Part shown: positions 19,748-27,587 of the stretch, piece after piece
How the letters are laid out: the number at the start of each line of letters is the position of its first letter
Position numbering within the stretch: position 1 is the first letter of the stretch
Origin: an uncultured Glaciecola sp.
GTDB taxonomy: Bacteria; Pseudomonadota; Gammaproteobacteria; Enterobacterales; Alteromonadaceae
Assembly: GCF_937770335.1 (NCBI RefSeq)
Contig: NZ_CALJHY010000007.1
Span: 248,001-312,000, forward strand
DNA: 64,000 bases
Direction of reading: 5' to 3'
The notes under the pieces: model-generated
What the model was told of the DNA's origin: nothing
What the model saw: only the letters and a program-made list of their open reading frames with translations
The model's database searches: none
Translations under genes and position numbers: made by a program

Positions 19748-19774
19748 GCCCGCATCAAGCGGGCTTTTTATTTT
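19748..19774 (+). terminator. Rho-independent terminator of the bkd operon
   Basis: GCCCGC (19748-19753) pairs with GCGGGC (19759-19764) around ATCAA and is followed by TTTTTATTTT. This is a textbook terminator 56 bases after the E2 stop. Confidence 0.9.
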
Positions 19775-19790
19775 AAGAGTGAGAAGGTTA

Positions 19791-20702
19791 GTGCTTAGTT
19801 ATCAACATTCGTTTCATGCTGGCAATCATGCCGATGTGCTTAAACATCTCGTTTTAGTAGCTGTGCTTGAACGTTTGAATTTAAAGACAAAACCCTATTT
19901 CTTTTTAGACACTCATGCCGGTGAAGGGGTGTATAACCTTAACTCGCAACAGGCGTTACAAAATGCCGAGGCTAAAACAGGTATACTGCAACTTAACCTT
20001 GGTCGTGAGTTAGGTGATGATGAAAATACGAGCATCAAAGAAGAGTCATCTCTATTTGACACCTATGTAAATATTGTTAATAAGTATATAGGCGATCAGC
20101 AGTACCCGGGGTCTCCTATGGTTGCCTCGGCGTTATTGCGAAGAGGCGACAAAGCATTTGCTGCTGAACTACACCCACAAGCATTTGAGTCTCTGCAACA
20201 AAATTGTCGGCGCGCAGGCATTATTGCGCAACATAGAGATGGGTATGAAATACTGAATGCAGTGTTGCCACCCACACCAAATAGGGGGGCAGTATTGATT
20301 GATCCCCCTTATGAGCAGATGAGTGAATATGAACAAGTTATTGATGCTGTTGCTAAAGCCGTAAAACGCTGGCCGATTGGTATTTACATGATTTGGTATC
20401 CATTACTTTCCGATACTAGAGAAGACCGAAAGACGACTGAAATTGTCAGTAACCCTAAATCGTCGTTGAGCGAAAAAATGTTATCTCAATTGTCCGGACT
20501 TAATGTGAAGTCGGTGCTAAATATTCAATTTTGCTCGGTAAAGCCATCGGAAAAAGTAGGTATGTATGGCTCTGGTATGTGTATTTTGAATCCACCGTGG
20601 CAACTAGATAGTGACTTACAAGAAATTATAGAGACGTTGCAAGAAAAGCTTCCAGGTGACAATAATAGACTCTCAAAAGTGGAATGGTTAAAAACTGAAT
20701 AA
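19791..20702 (+). CDS. rlmJ: 23S rRNA (adenine-2030-N6)-methyltransferase
   Basis: This 303-residue SAM-dependent methyltransferase is recognised by the opening LSYQHSFHAGNHADVLKHLV, which matches E. coli RlmJ. Further matches are the SAM-binding LDTHAGEGVYNL and the catalytic motif DPPYE at the NPPY position. I chose GTG 19791 because it aligns with the family start; GAGAAGG lies only three bases upstream, which is short. A second GTG at 19779 would add four residues. The stop codon overlaps the ATG of the next gene (TAATG), so the kinase downstream is translationally coupled. Confidence 0.93.
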   Translation: MLSYQHSFHAGNHADVLKHLVLVAVLERLNLKTKPYFFLDTHAGEGVYNLNSQQALQNAEAKTGILQLNLGRELGDDENTSIKEESSLFDTYVNIVNKYIGDQQYPGSPMVASALLRRGDKAFAAELHPQAFESLQQNCRRAGIIAQHRDGYEILNAVLPPTPNRGAVLIDPPYEQMSEYEQVIDAVAKAVKRWPIGIYMIWYPLLSDTREDRKTTEIVSNPKSSLSEKMLSQLSGLNVKSVLNIQFCSVKPSEKVGMYGSGMCILNPPWQLDSDLQEIIETLQEKLPGDNNRLSKVEWLKTE

Positions 20703-22534
20703 TGCAGCAACCACAACTCAAACACTTCTATATTCCCGATGACCAATCGGTTTATTTGCTTTCTCACAAGGACGCAAAAAAACTAAAAAATTGGTTCGGT
20801 TTATGCATTTCACAACTTAAGAGATTAGGTTATACAGATATCGAAATGATTGGTAAGGGAGCTTTCGGTTTTGCTTTCGCGGGTACAGATGAAAAGGGCA
20901 GCGAGTTAGTTTTTAAATTCTCTAGGATTACGTTACCTCAGCATATTCAAGATCGACTCGAAGAAGAAGCGTTTATGCAAGGCTTGGTTGAACATCCTAA
21001 TGTACCAAGATTAATTGAGTTTCAGCGGATCAAGCGGCAATCGATATTGGTTATGGGGCGAGCGCCAGGAATTGATCTTGAGAAGTATTCATTACGTTTC
21101 GGTCCATTACCACCCCGAATTATTGTTAAGATCACAGTGCAAATTTGTGAAATTCTTCGCTTCTTGAGAGAGTTTCAGCAAAATGGGGTATTTCGTCCTG
21201 TTGTGCATGGCGATATCAAACCTTCAAATTTAGTCTGGGATGAGCAGACAGAGCAGGTCAGTTTAATTGATTGGGGCTCATGTGTGTTTGCCCAAATAGA
21301 TCCTTCAGGTCAAACGATTACCACGAATGTAATGGATTTGATGTCATCAGATTTACAACAAACTAATGCAAGACTCGGGGATGTTTACTTTATCGGAGAC
21401 GATCAACTTGACGGTAAATTATCCAGCCCTCGATTTGACGAGCAAGGCTTAGCTAGCACTATATATGCATTGGCGTCTGGTCAAGGTTCTCGGTACGGTC
21501 GAAAAGCTATCCCCCCTGATTCTTTGGGTTTACCGGTTGAGTTTGCAAAGGTATTGTCAGCATTAATGAGTGATGAGAGCACTCAACGCAGTGCTGGTGG
21601 CGATTATTTGTTGCAACACTATTCTCGATTTAGTCACCTAGTATTTGCACCAGACAGCTATCAAGACCATGCTTGCTTGGTGCCAACATGGGGACATCAA
21701 GAGATAAAAGATATAGAAACTGTAGTTTATAGTTCAAGAAAGTCTTATCTTAGGGAGCAGGAAGGTATCGATATAGCTGAATTAAATTATATCGATGATG
21801 CTCAGTTTGAGCGCTATTACAAAAATTACCTGCAAGGCATGGGGGAAACCGAGAAAGGATTTATTGCTGCAGTTAGTCGTTTGGGGAAATATCCAGTTGT
21901 TGGCGGGCTTGCTATACGATGGGAAGACGAAGGTATTTTTGTTGATTCAAGTCTAAATTTATATAACCCTAGCTTGCAGCTATCATTTGATCGAAGCGTT
22001 GATAATGTAATTAACTTAGCGCGCTGCATTGTGCGAAAGGGGGTTTTTAAAAGTTGTATGTTCAATGCAAAAAATACACTGCACGTTGAGCGAGTGACTC
22101 AAAAGAAACCTTTTGTTCCAAACCCAAAAATGCAAATACCGTATGAATTGAGTAAAACGTCATTAGCCGAAAATGAAAGTCGTATGCATTCTTATTTTGA
22201 GGATGGAGAGGACCCTGATGAATTACTGAAGTTGCCAGAAGCGTTGATGTCAAAAATAAAAAGTTTGAATGCGATTCATCACACCGGTTGTATTATTTTT
22301 GAAGCATTGCCGAAGCATTTGAAAGTGCATAATTATTATACATTACTCGATCATGCCATGGAACTTGAGTTTAAAAGCTTATTAAAGGAAATTATCGATT
22401 TAATTCCAACAATAAATGGCTTAGGTATTTCAGGCTTTATGAAGTTACCCTATAAAGACACTCGTTTCTTTAAGCATCAAATAAAAATGGTACAAAAGTT
22501 TTACCCTAGAAACCCTAAACAAACAGATAATTAG
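20702..22534 (+). CDS. Eukaryotic-type Ser/Thr protein kinase with a C-terminal domain of unknown role
   Basis: This 610-residue cytoplasmic protein has a kinase domain at about 45-310. It has the glycine loop GKGAFGFAFAG (51-61), an ATP lysine near Lys72 (VFKF), the catalytic loop HGDIKPSN with Asp171, and DWGS in place of DFG at 190-193. DWG is seen in several bacterial kinases of this type. Residues from about 320 onwards have no motif I recognise and no membrane segment. Coupling to rlmJ through a TAATG overlap suggests a shared expression unit rather than a shared pathway. Substrates are unknown. Confidence 0.8.
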   Translation: MQQPQLKHFYIPDDQSVYLLSHKDAKKLKNWFGLCISQLKRLGYTDIEMIGKGAFGFAFAGTDEKGSELVFKFSRITLPQHIQDRLEEEAFMQGLVEHPNVPRLIEFQRIKRQSILVMGRAPGIDLEKYSLRFGPLPPRIIVKITVQICEILRFLREFQQNGVFRPVVHGDIKPSNLVWDEQTEQVSLIDWGSCVFAQIDPSGQTITTNVMDLMSSDLQQTNARLGDVYFIGDDQLDGKLSSPRFDEQGLASTIYALASGQGSRYGRKAIPPDSLGLPVEFAKVLSALMSDESTQRSAGGDYLLQHYSRFSHLVFAPDSYQDHACLVPTWGHQEIKDIETVVYSSRKSYLREQEGIDIAELNYIDDAQFERYYKNYLQGMGETEKGFIAAVSRLGKYPVVGGLAIRWEDEGIFVDSSLNLYNPSLQLSFDRSVDNVINLARCIVRKGVFKSCMFNAKNTLHVERVTQKKPFVPNPKMQIPYELSKTSLAENESRMHSYFEDGEDPDELLKLPEALMSKIKSLNAIHHTGCIIFEALPKHLKVHNYYTLLDHAMELEFKSLLKEIIDLIPTINGLGISGFMKLPYKDTRFFKHQIKMVQKFYPRNPKQTDN

Positions 22535-22568
22535 TTGTAAATTAACAACATGTCAAAGTGAGGTTACA

Positions 22569-23429
22569 TTGTCAGATATTAGATTAGAATCATTGTTCGA
22601 AATGGAAAAGATTGAACAAGGTTTATATCGAGGCCAAAGTTGGGACTTAGGTTTTAGAGCATTATTTGGTGGGCAAGTTTTAGGTCAATCTATTGCTGCA
22701 GCCTACAAAACTGTTGAGGAGGGACGTATTATCCATTCCCTACATTCCTATTTTTTACTCCCAGGTGATGCCCAAAAGCCAGTCGTTTATGATATCGAAA
22801 ATGTACGTGATGGCAGAAGTTTTTCATCAAGACGAGTCAAAGCAATTCAAAATGGACGCACTATCTTTGTAATGACTGCGTCTTTTCAAATACCTGAGCC
22901 AGGGTTAAGTCATCAGTTTGCTGATATGCCAAAAGTACCATCCCCTGAAGATGTTGCTCAAGATATTAGGTTCTATGATGAAAAATATGAGCAGTTATCT
23001 GAAAGAATGAAGGAATCGCTGAGTTATCACCGGCCTGTCGATATTCGTACGGTCGACTCTGCAAACTCGTATACCGATGAGAAACGCGAACCAAAACGGG
23101 CAATATGGCTAAAGGGAAGGGATAAACTTGACAGTCCTCTGCAAGTCCATCAGGCATCACTTGCCTATGCGTCGGACTATCATTTTTTAAGTACATCATT
23201 GCAACCGCATGGTTTGTCAGTGCATGATAAGTCGCTTAGATTAGCAACAATTGATCATGCAATATGGTTTCATAAACCGTTTAAATTTGATGATTGGTTG
23301 CTATATGAAATGGAAAGTCCTTTCAGTGGAACTGGCCGTGGGTTAGTGCAAGGTAAAGTGTTTGATAAACACGGAGCACTGGTTGCTACAACGGTTCAAG
23401 AGGGGCTAATGCGGCAAGTTGCGGTTTGA
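22569..23429 (+). CDS. tesB: Acyl-CoA thioesterase II
   Basis: This 286-residue double-hotdog enzyme hydrolyses medium- and long-chain acyl-CoA. Blocks typical of TesB are RGQSWDLGFRALFGGQVLGQ near residue 21, the HSLHSYFLLPGD segment, and VRDGRSFSSRRVKAIQ. The C-terminal hotdog holds the Asp (YASDYHFL), the Thr/Ser region and the Gln (VATTVQEGLMR) of the Asp-Thr-Gln catalytic set. The start is TTG 22569, behind GTGAGG; no ATG is available near the conserved N-terminus. It sits 34 bases after the kinase gene and 21 bases before the next, probably as part of one operon. Confidence 0.92.
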   Translation: MSDIRLESLFEMEKIEQGLYRGQSWDLGFRALFGGQVLGQSIAAAYKTVEEGRIIHSLHSYFLLPGDAQKPVVYDIENVRDGRSFSSRRVKAIQNGRTIFVMTASFQIPEPGLSHQFADMPKVPSPEDVAQDIRFYDEKYEQLSERMKESLSYHRPVDIRTVDSANSYTDEKREPKRAIWLKGRDKLDSPLQVHQASLAYASDYHFLSTSLQPHGLSVHDKSLRLATIDHAIWFHKPFKFDDWLLYEMESPFSGTGRGLVQGKVFDKHGALVATTVQEGLMRQVAV

Positions 23430-23450
23430 TTTAGAAATAAGGAGATAGAC

Positions 23451-23972
23451 ATGATATATCAGTTAGGTTGCGACAAAGTGTCATTAGGCAAAAACACATA
23501 TGTGGCGCCAGGTGCACATGTTATGGGTAAAGTAATTATACACGACAATGCGAGTATTTGGTTTAATGCGGTGTTGCGTGGTGATTGTGATCTAATAGAG
23601 GTAGGGGAAGGCAGTAACGTCCAAGACGGTGCTATTTTGCATACTGACTACGGTTTTCCAATGTACATTGGAAAAGGAGTAACCATTGGACATAAAGCGA
23701 TGCTGCATGGCTGTAATGTTGGAGACTACTCTCTTATAGGCATAAATACAGTTGTTCTAAATGGGGCTAAAATAGGCCATCACTGTGTTATTGGTGCAAA
23801 CGCACTAATAACAGAGGATATGCAAGTTCCCGATTATTCAGTCGTAATGGGCTCACCAGGGAAAGTGGTAAAAAAGATTAAACCAGAGCAAGCGGAGACG
23901 CTCGAAAAATCTGCCAAGCATTATCAAGAAAATGCGAAACGTTTTAAAAAGGAATTAACAGAGCAACTATAG
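23451..23972 (+). CDS. Gamma-carbonic-anhydrase-like hexapeptide-repeat protein (YrdA/PaaY family)
   Basis: This 173-residue left-handed beta-helix protein carries repeated hexapeptides and three histidine positions that could bind zinc (LHTDYGFP, IGHKAMLHGC). The order RGDCDLIEVGEGSNVQDG followed by ILHTD is diagnostic for the YrdA/CaiE/gamma-CA family. The family forms trimers; E. coli YrdA has not been shown to be an active carbonic anhydrase, so activity is uncertain. ATG 23451 follows AAGGAGA. The C-terminus (QAETLEKSAKHYQENAKRFK) is a helix that packs against the trimer in related structures. Confidence 0.9.
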   Translation: MIYQLGCDKVSLGKNTYVAPGAHVMGKVIIHDNASIWFNAVLRGDCDLIEVGEGSNVQDGAILHTDYGFPMYIGKGVTIGHKAMLHGCNVGDYSLIGINTVVLNGAKIGHHCVIGANALITEDMQVPDYSVVMGSPGKVVKKIKPEQAETLEKSAKHYQENAKRFKKELTEQL

Positions 23973-24050
23973 TAATAACAGCCTGGCGATTGCTTGATAA
24001 TAGTATCAATTGACAAGATTTGAGCGAGCGCGGTTTACAATGAGTAAACC

Positions 24051-24084
24051 CAAAATAAAAAGGCCTGGAACAATCGTTCCAGGC
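24051..24084 (-). terminator. Orphan Rho-independent terminator facing left
   Basis: GCCTGGAAC (24063-24071) pairs perfectly with GTTCCAGGC (24076-24084) around AATC. The A-rich plus-strand sequence 24051-24061 becomes a U-tract only when read leftwards. No minus-strand protein gene lies upstream of it, so it must end some other transcript. Confidence 0.7.
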
Positions 24085-24154
24085 TTAGGGGAATGGCCCA
24101 TTGCTGAGCCTTGCGCTAACTTTAACCGCAGATATTGTGTTTAGGTCTAAACAC
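24055..24154 (-). ncRNA. Candidate small RNA of about 100 nt
   Basis: On the minus strand, a possible promoter has CCGACA (24188-24183) as -35, an 18-base spacer and TGA plus TATGAA (24164-24159) as an extended -10. It would start transcription at the edge of a hairpin, GTGTTTA/TAAACAC (24154-24137). About 50 bases later the strong leftward terminator ends the transcript. A 5' hairpin, a single-stranded middle and a 3' terminator are the usual layout of Hfq-type small RNAs. There is no coding frame. I do not recognise a known RNA family. Start and end are approximate. Confidence 0.35.
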
Positions 24155-24613
24155 ATAATTCATATCATTAGTAAAACATCCATGTCGGGGAGAAGCGTGT
24201 TACAAATCCGACAAACGTTAATAATAGATCAGAATCGGTTAAAATATAAACAGGTTTTACAGTTAATTTACATTATTTATCGTTAATAAATATAACATAA
24301 AATAAAATAAAGACCTAAAATTATTTAAAGTCAATGACTTAGTTTTAAATATTGCGCGGTTTATGTGCAATAGATGTACGGATTATCTACAGATTTAGTC
24401 ACCAATAAATGCGGTACTACATTGGTATGCTAAATCACATCATAGTCATAGCTTAAAAAGCACTGAGTTTGATGTTGTATTGTGTTAATTTTGAAAATAT
24501 GGGGTGCGTCTTCAGATTAATGTGGCTAATTAAAGCTATAAATAACAATATAGTTTATCGGCAAAGCCTAATAAAATGCTAACGATAGTTAGTAAATCAA
24601 AAATAGGGTAATA

Positions 24614-25843
24614 ATGCTTCACAGAATTTGGTTGTTTTTTATTGTTAGCGCGTTCGTTGCAACTTGTTGGAAAGTCATCGTTACAGGAGATTTAGGCGGT
24701 TTTGAAGTCGTCATGACTGCCGTCACGGCAATGGCAAAAGTGAGCGTTGACATTGCCCTGGGTTTAATCGGTTTATTAGCTTTTTGGTTGGGGATTTTTA
24801 AGGTTGCAGAAAACTCAGGCTTAATTGCAAAATTCTCTAGAATTCTAGAACCTTTACTGTGCCGAATCATGCCAGATATCCCACGGGGGCATCCAGCGCT
24901 GGGTAGCATTACGATGAACATGTCGGCTAACGTGCTTGGTTTAGATAACGCTGCAACGCCATTCGGTATAAAAGCGATGCAAGACATGCAAACTCTTTCC
25001 CCAGTAAAAGATACACTGACCAATTCTCAGATTTTATTCTTAGTATTGAATACGTCCTCCGTTACTTTATTCCCAATTGCGGTTTTTTTATATAGAGCCG
25101 AGCAGGGCGCTGCGCAACCTACCGATGTATTTATTCCAATTCTATTGGCAACGAGTGCATCTACTTTATTTGGCTTGTTTGTTACTTGTGCAGTGCAGAA
25201 AGTTAACTTATTTAATCGAGTAGTGTTGACCTATTTAGTCGGCGTGTTTAGTTTACTTACCGCTATTATCCTCTATTTTTCTAAGTTAGCTGCGGATCAA
25301 CTCGCGGCCCAATCTTCATTAATAGCGAATTTCCTTCTACTTCTATTCATTGTCGCTGTGTTGGTTCAGGGCTGGAGAAAAAAACAGAATACATACGAAC
25401 AATTTGTAGATGGAGCGAAGCAGGGCTTTGAAGTTGCCGTAACTATTATTCCTTTCTTATTAGCAATGCTATTTGCCATAGGTATGCTGAGAGCCAGCGG
25501 TCTGCTCGATTTAGTGATGAATGGAGTCTCATATTTGGTTAGTAGCATTGGCATGGATACACGCTTTGTTGATGCTATACCCAACGCGTTAATGAAACCG
25601 CTGAGTGGCAGTGGGGCGCGAGCTTTAATGATAGAAACGATGCAGCATCACGGTGCTGATTCGTTTGCAGGAAGGCTAGCGTCGGTTATGCAAGGGTCTA
25701 CCGAGACAACGTTTTATGTATTAGCGGTGTATTTAGGTGCTGTTGGTATAAAACACAGTCGTTATGCTGTTGGCTGTTGCTTAGCCGCCGATTTTGCTGG
25801 CATTTTTGCAGCGATTTCTGTCAGCTACTGGTTTTTTGGTTAA
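24614..25843 (+). CDS. SpmA/SpmB-type nucleoside-recognition (gate) domain membrane protein
   Basis: This 409-residue inner-membrane protein joins two halves that are separate genes (spmA, spmB) in Bacillus. The first half has the block GSITMNMSANVLGLDNAATPFGIKAMQ read across residues about 95-120. The second half has AKQGFEVAVTIIPFLLAML and the SGSGARALM and GSTETTFYVLAVY blocks. Both are gate-domain signatures. The name from Bacillus concerns spore maturation, but this organism group does not sporulate, so the role here is probably transport of an unknown solute. A GGGTAATA site precedes ATG 24614. Confidence 0.85.
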   Translation: MLHRIWLFFIVSAFVATCWKVIVTGDLGGFEVVMTAVTAMAKVSVDIALGLIGLLAFWLGIFKVAENSGLIAKFSRILEPLLCRIMPDIPRGHPALGSITMNMSANVLGLDNAATPFGIKAMQDMQTLSPVKDTLTNSQILFLVLNTSSVTLFPIAVFLYRAEQGAAQPTDVFIPILLATSASTLFGLFVTCAVQKVNLFNRVVLTYLVGVFSLLTAIILYFSKLAADQLAAQSSLIANFLLLLFIVAVLVQGWRKKQNTYEQFVDGAKQGFEVAVTIIPFLLAMLFAIGMLRASGLLDLVMNGVSYLVSSIGMDTRFVDAIPNALMKPLSGSGARALMIETMQHHGADSFAGRLASVMQGSTETTFYVLAVYLGAVGIKHSRYAVGCCLAADFAGIFAAISVSYWFFG

Positions 25844-25846
25844 TAT

Positions 25847-25867
25847 AAAAGCAATTCGCTTTTTTTT
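25847..25867 (+). terminator. Terminator after the SpmA/B-like gene
   Basis: AAAAGC (25847-25852) pairs with GCTTTT around AATTC and runs into a T tract to 25867. The stem is short and AT-rich, but the U-tract is strong. Confidence 0.55.
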
Positions 25868-26091
25868 CGTACCGAGTATGACCGACAATAATAGCAGCCC
25901 TGTTATTGTGAAAATATTAAGTAACGTTGCGTTGTTTTTATAGCAAAAGGCCTCAGTATGTCATTGCCGAGAGACGGTTAAGACCCTCAAGGTTTGTAAA
26001 TTATATGAAAGCGCTTTTATTGACCTTTCACAGAGTGTTATTATCAGCCTAGAAAATTTTAAATCAATTTATCATGCGATAGCTTGCAATA

Positions 26092-26127
26092 ATGAGTAAC
26101 AAAAAACTAATAATGAGTAACAAAAAA
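26092..26127 (+). repeat. Duplicated start region of msrC (15-base direct repeat, 21-base period)
   Basis: ATGAGTAACAAAAAA occurs at 26092-26106 and again at 26113-26127. The duplication yields two consecutive in-frame starts, so the protein may exist with or without an extra MSNKKLI. Confidence 0.85.
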
Positions 26128-26592
26128 GAGCAATACAAATTAATCAATGCGCAAGTAGAGGCGTTAATCTCTGATGAGCCTGACATGATAGCCAATATGG
26201 CTAACATCGCAGCGGTACTATTTAATACATTAGAACAGATTAACTGGGCCGGATTCTACTTGCTCAAACAAGAACAGCTGGTGCTAGGTCCTTTTCAGGG
26301 AATGCCTGCTTGTATCAGAATACCCATGGGCACTGGCGTGTGCGGTACATCAGCTTCCTCACTTCAAACTATAGTTGTGAAGGATGTACACTCATTCGCT
26401 GGCCATATAGCTTGTGATGCGGCGTCTAATTCGGAAATTGTTGTGCCAATTATCGTAAATAAAAAATTAGTAGCTGTTCTCGATATTGACAGTCCGGTAA
26501 CTGATCGCTTTGACGATCATGACCGTCAAGGATTAGAAGCCTTGGTGAGTATTTTTCAGGAAACATTAACTTCTTTGGAAACCCCACGATGA
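26113..26592 (+). CDS. msrC: Free methionine-(R)-sulfoxide reductase, GAF-domain enzyme
   Basis: This 159-residue GAF-domain protein reduces free methionine-R-sulfoxide. The three functional cysteines are Cys67 (MPACIRI), Cys77 (GTGVCGTS) and Cys101 (GHIACDAASNSE), with the same spacing as Cys84, 94 and 118 of the E. coli enzyme. I chose ATG 26113 because it aligns with the family start. An earlier in-frame ATG at 26092 lies in a 21-base unit whose first 15 bases are repeated at the chosen start. Neither has a clear ribosome site. The stop overlaps the next start (ATGA). Confidence 0.9.
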   Translation: MSNKKEQYKLINAQVEALISDEPDMIANMANIAAVLFNTLEQINWAGFYLLKQEQLVLGPFQGMPACIRIPMGTGVCGTSASSLQTIVVKDVHSFAGHIACDAASNSEIVVPIIVNKKLVAVLDIDSPVTDRFDDHDRQGLEALVSIFQETLTSLETPR

Positions 26593-26888
26593 AGGACTTT
26601 GTTGATATACATGTATTATTGAGCACGCCTGACGATATGGAAGACGTGCATGACGATCCTTACGAGGCGTCAGAGAAATTAAATACCATTCTGCATTTAG
26701 TCTTTGATCACATTGATGACGATGAAGAAGTAGAAAAAATTCATAGAATAATTGAAAAAACATGGGAACATTGGCACCTTGAGAGCTATTTATTAGAGAT
26801 TGAGGTTGACGACTTGGTTGATTGGGTGGATCATCTACTCTCAACTTGGGATGATTCACAAGAACCCGAAGAACCCGAAGAAGCATAA
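26589..26888 (+). CDS. Small acidic protein of unknown function, coupled to msrC and proQ
   Basis: This 99-residue cytoplasmic protein is very acidic, with runs of Asp and Glu (DDDEEVEKIH; EPEEPEEA at the end), and mostly helical by composition. No domain is recognised. The ATG overlaps the msrC stop (ATGA), and proQ starts 26 bases downstream, so the three are probably one transcript. The short repeat GAACCC GAAGAACCCGAAGAA near the end of the gene gives the EPEEPEE tail. The acid-rich surface could mimic nucleic acid or bind a basic protein such as ProQ, but this is speculation. Confidence 0.65.
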   Translation: MKDFVDIHVLLSTPDDMEDVHDDPYEASEKLNTILHLVFDHIDDDEEVEKIHRIIEKTWEHWHLESYLLEIEVDDLVDWVDHLLSTWDDSQEPEEPEEA

Positions 26889-26913
26889 ACCACACAAATG
26901 ACGAATTAATTTA

Positions 26914-27558
26914 ATGGACGAACAACAAAAACTAGCAAACAGTAAAGAAGTCTTAGCCTTCCTTGCTTCCGAATTTCCAAAGTGCTTTTCGCTTCAAGGT
27001 GAAGCTAAACCGCTTAAGATTGGCATTTTTCACGATTTGTCTGAACGCCTGAAAGATGATGCCAGATTAAGTAAACGTCTGTTGAGAATGTCGTTAAGAC
27101 ATTACACCAGTAGTTGGAAGTATCTAGCCTCAGTCAAAGAAGGTGCTCACCGCATAGATTTAGATGGTGTCGATGGAGATCAAATCGAAAAGGAGCATGC
27201 TGATCATGCCGCTACTCAATTAAAAGAGAGTAAAGCGAAAGCAGCTGAAAAACGTCAGGAGTTGAAGAAACAAACTCAAGACAAAAAAAGCAGCAGGAGC
27301 AATGTAAAGATACCCGGTAAAGTAGATCCCTCTGCTAAAAAGCCACCAGAACGTAAATTAAAACAGGCAGCACCAAAGGTCAAAGTTCGCGAGTTAGTGG
27401 ACGAAGATATGAAAGTAGGTGTACAAGTTTCAGTCAAGGTTGGGAGTTCGCCAATGCCAGCAACGATAACTGAAGTTGCAAAAGATGGTATTCAAGTGCA
27501 ACTAAATTCAGGCATGACGGTCAAAGTTCAACGCGCACAATTGCGTTTAACGATATAA
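26914..27558 (+). CDS. proQ: RNA chaperone ProQ
   Basis: This 214-residue protein has an N-terminal FinO/ProQ domain (about 1-115) with the blocks FPKCFSLQGEAKPLKIGIF and LRRYT-like text (SLRHYTSSWKYLASV). A long basic linker rich in Lys and Gln follows (about 105-155), then a Tudor-like C-terminal domain (GVQVSVKVGSSPMPATITEV). ProQ binds structured small RNAs and mRNA 3' ends. The order proQ then prc matches E. coli and many other gammaproteobacteria. The ribosome site before ATG 26914 is weak. Confidence 0.93.
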   Translation: MDEQQKLANSKEVLAFLASEFPKCFSLQGEAKPLKIGIFHDLSERLKDDARLSKRLLRMSLRHYTSSWKYLASVKEGAHRIDLDGVDGDQIEKEHADHAATQLKESKAKAAEKRQELKKQTQDKKSSRSNVKIPGKVDPSAKKPPERKLKQAAPKVKVRELVDEDMKVGVQVSVKVGSSPMPATITEVAKDGIQVQLNSGMTVKVQRAQLRLTI

Positions 27559-27587
27559 CGTCAAGCAAAAACAGAAAGGTAGGTAAT

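Larger units (their letters stand above)
23973..24613. other. 641-base non-coding gap with several hairpins
   Basis: This gap separates the gamma-CA gene from the SpmA/B-like gene. It contains stem-loops at 23994-24009 and 24032-24050, an orphan minus-strand terminator at 24063-24084, a palindrome at 24137-24154 and AT-rich sequence from about 24240 on. No frame on either strand looks like a protein: short open frames lack ribosome sites and protein-like composition. The region probably holds the promoter of the downstream gene and a minus-strand small RNA. Confidence 0.6.

Noticed and set aside
24085-24130. Partial likeness of the minus strand to 6S RNA (GGGCCATTCCCCTAAGCC against the E. coli 6S 5' arm).
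   Set aside because: The match is short, a terminator follows at once so the rest of 6S is missing, and the locus lacks the usual zapA/ygfA neighbours.
24101-24286. Short plus-strand open frame within the non-coding gap.
   Set aside because: It has no ribosome site, no family likeness and overlaps the hairpins that suggest an RNA on the other strand.
24619-25023. Open frame of 134 codons on the minus strand over the SpmA/B-like gene.
   Set aside because: It is fully covered by a clear membrane-protein gene on the other strand and shows no protein-family features.
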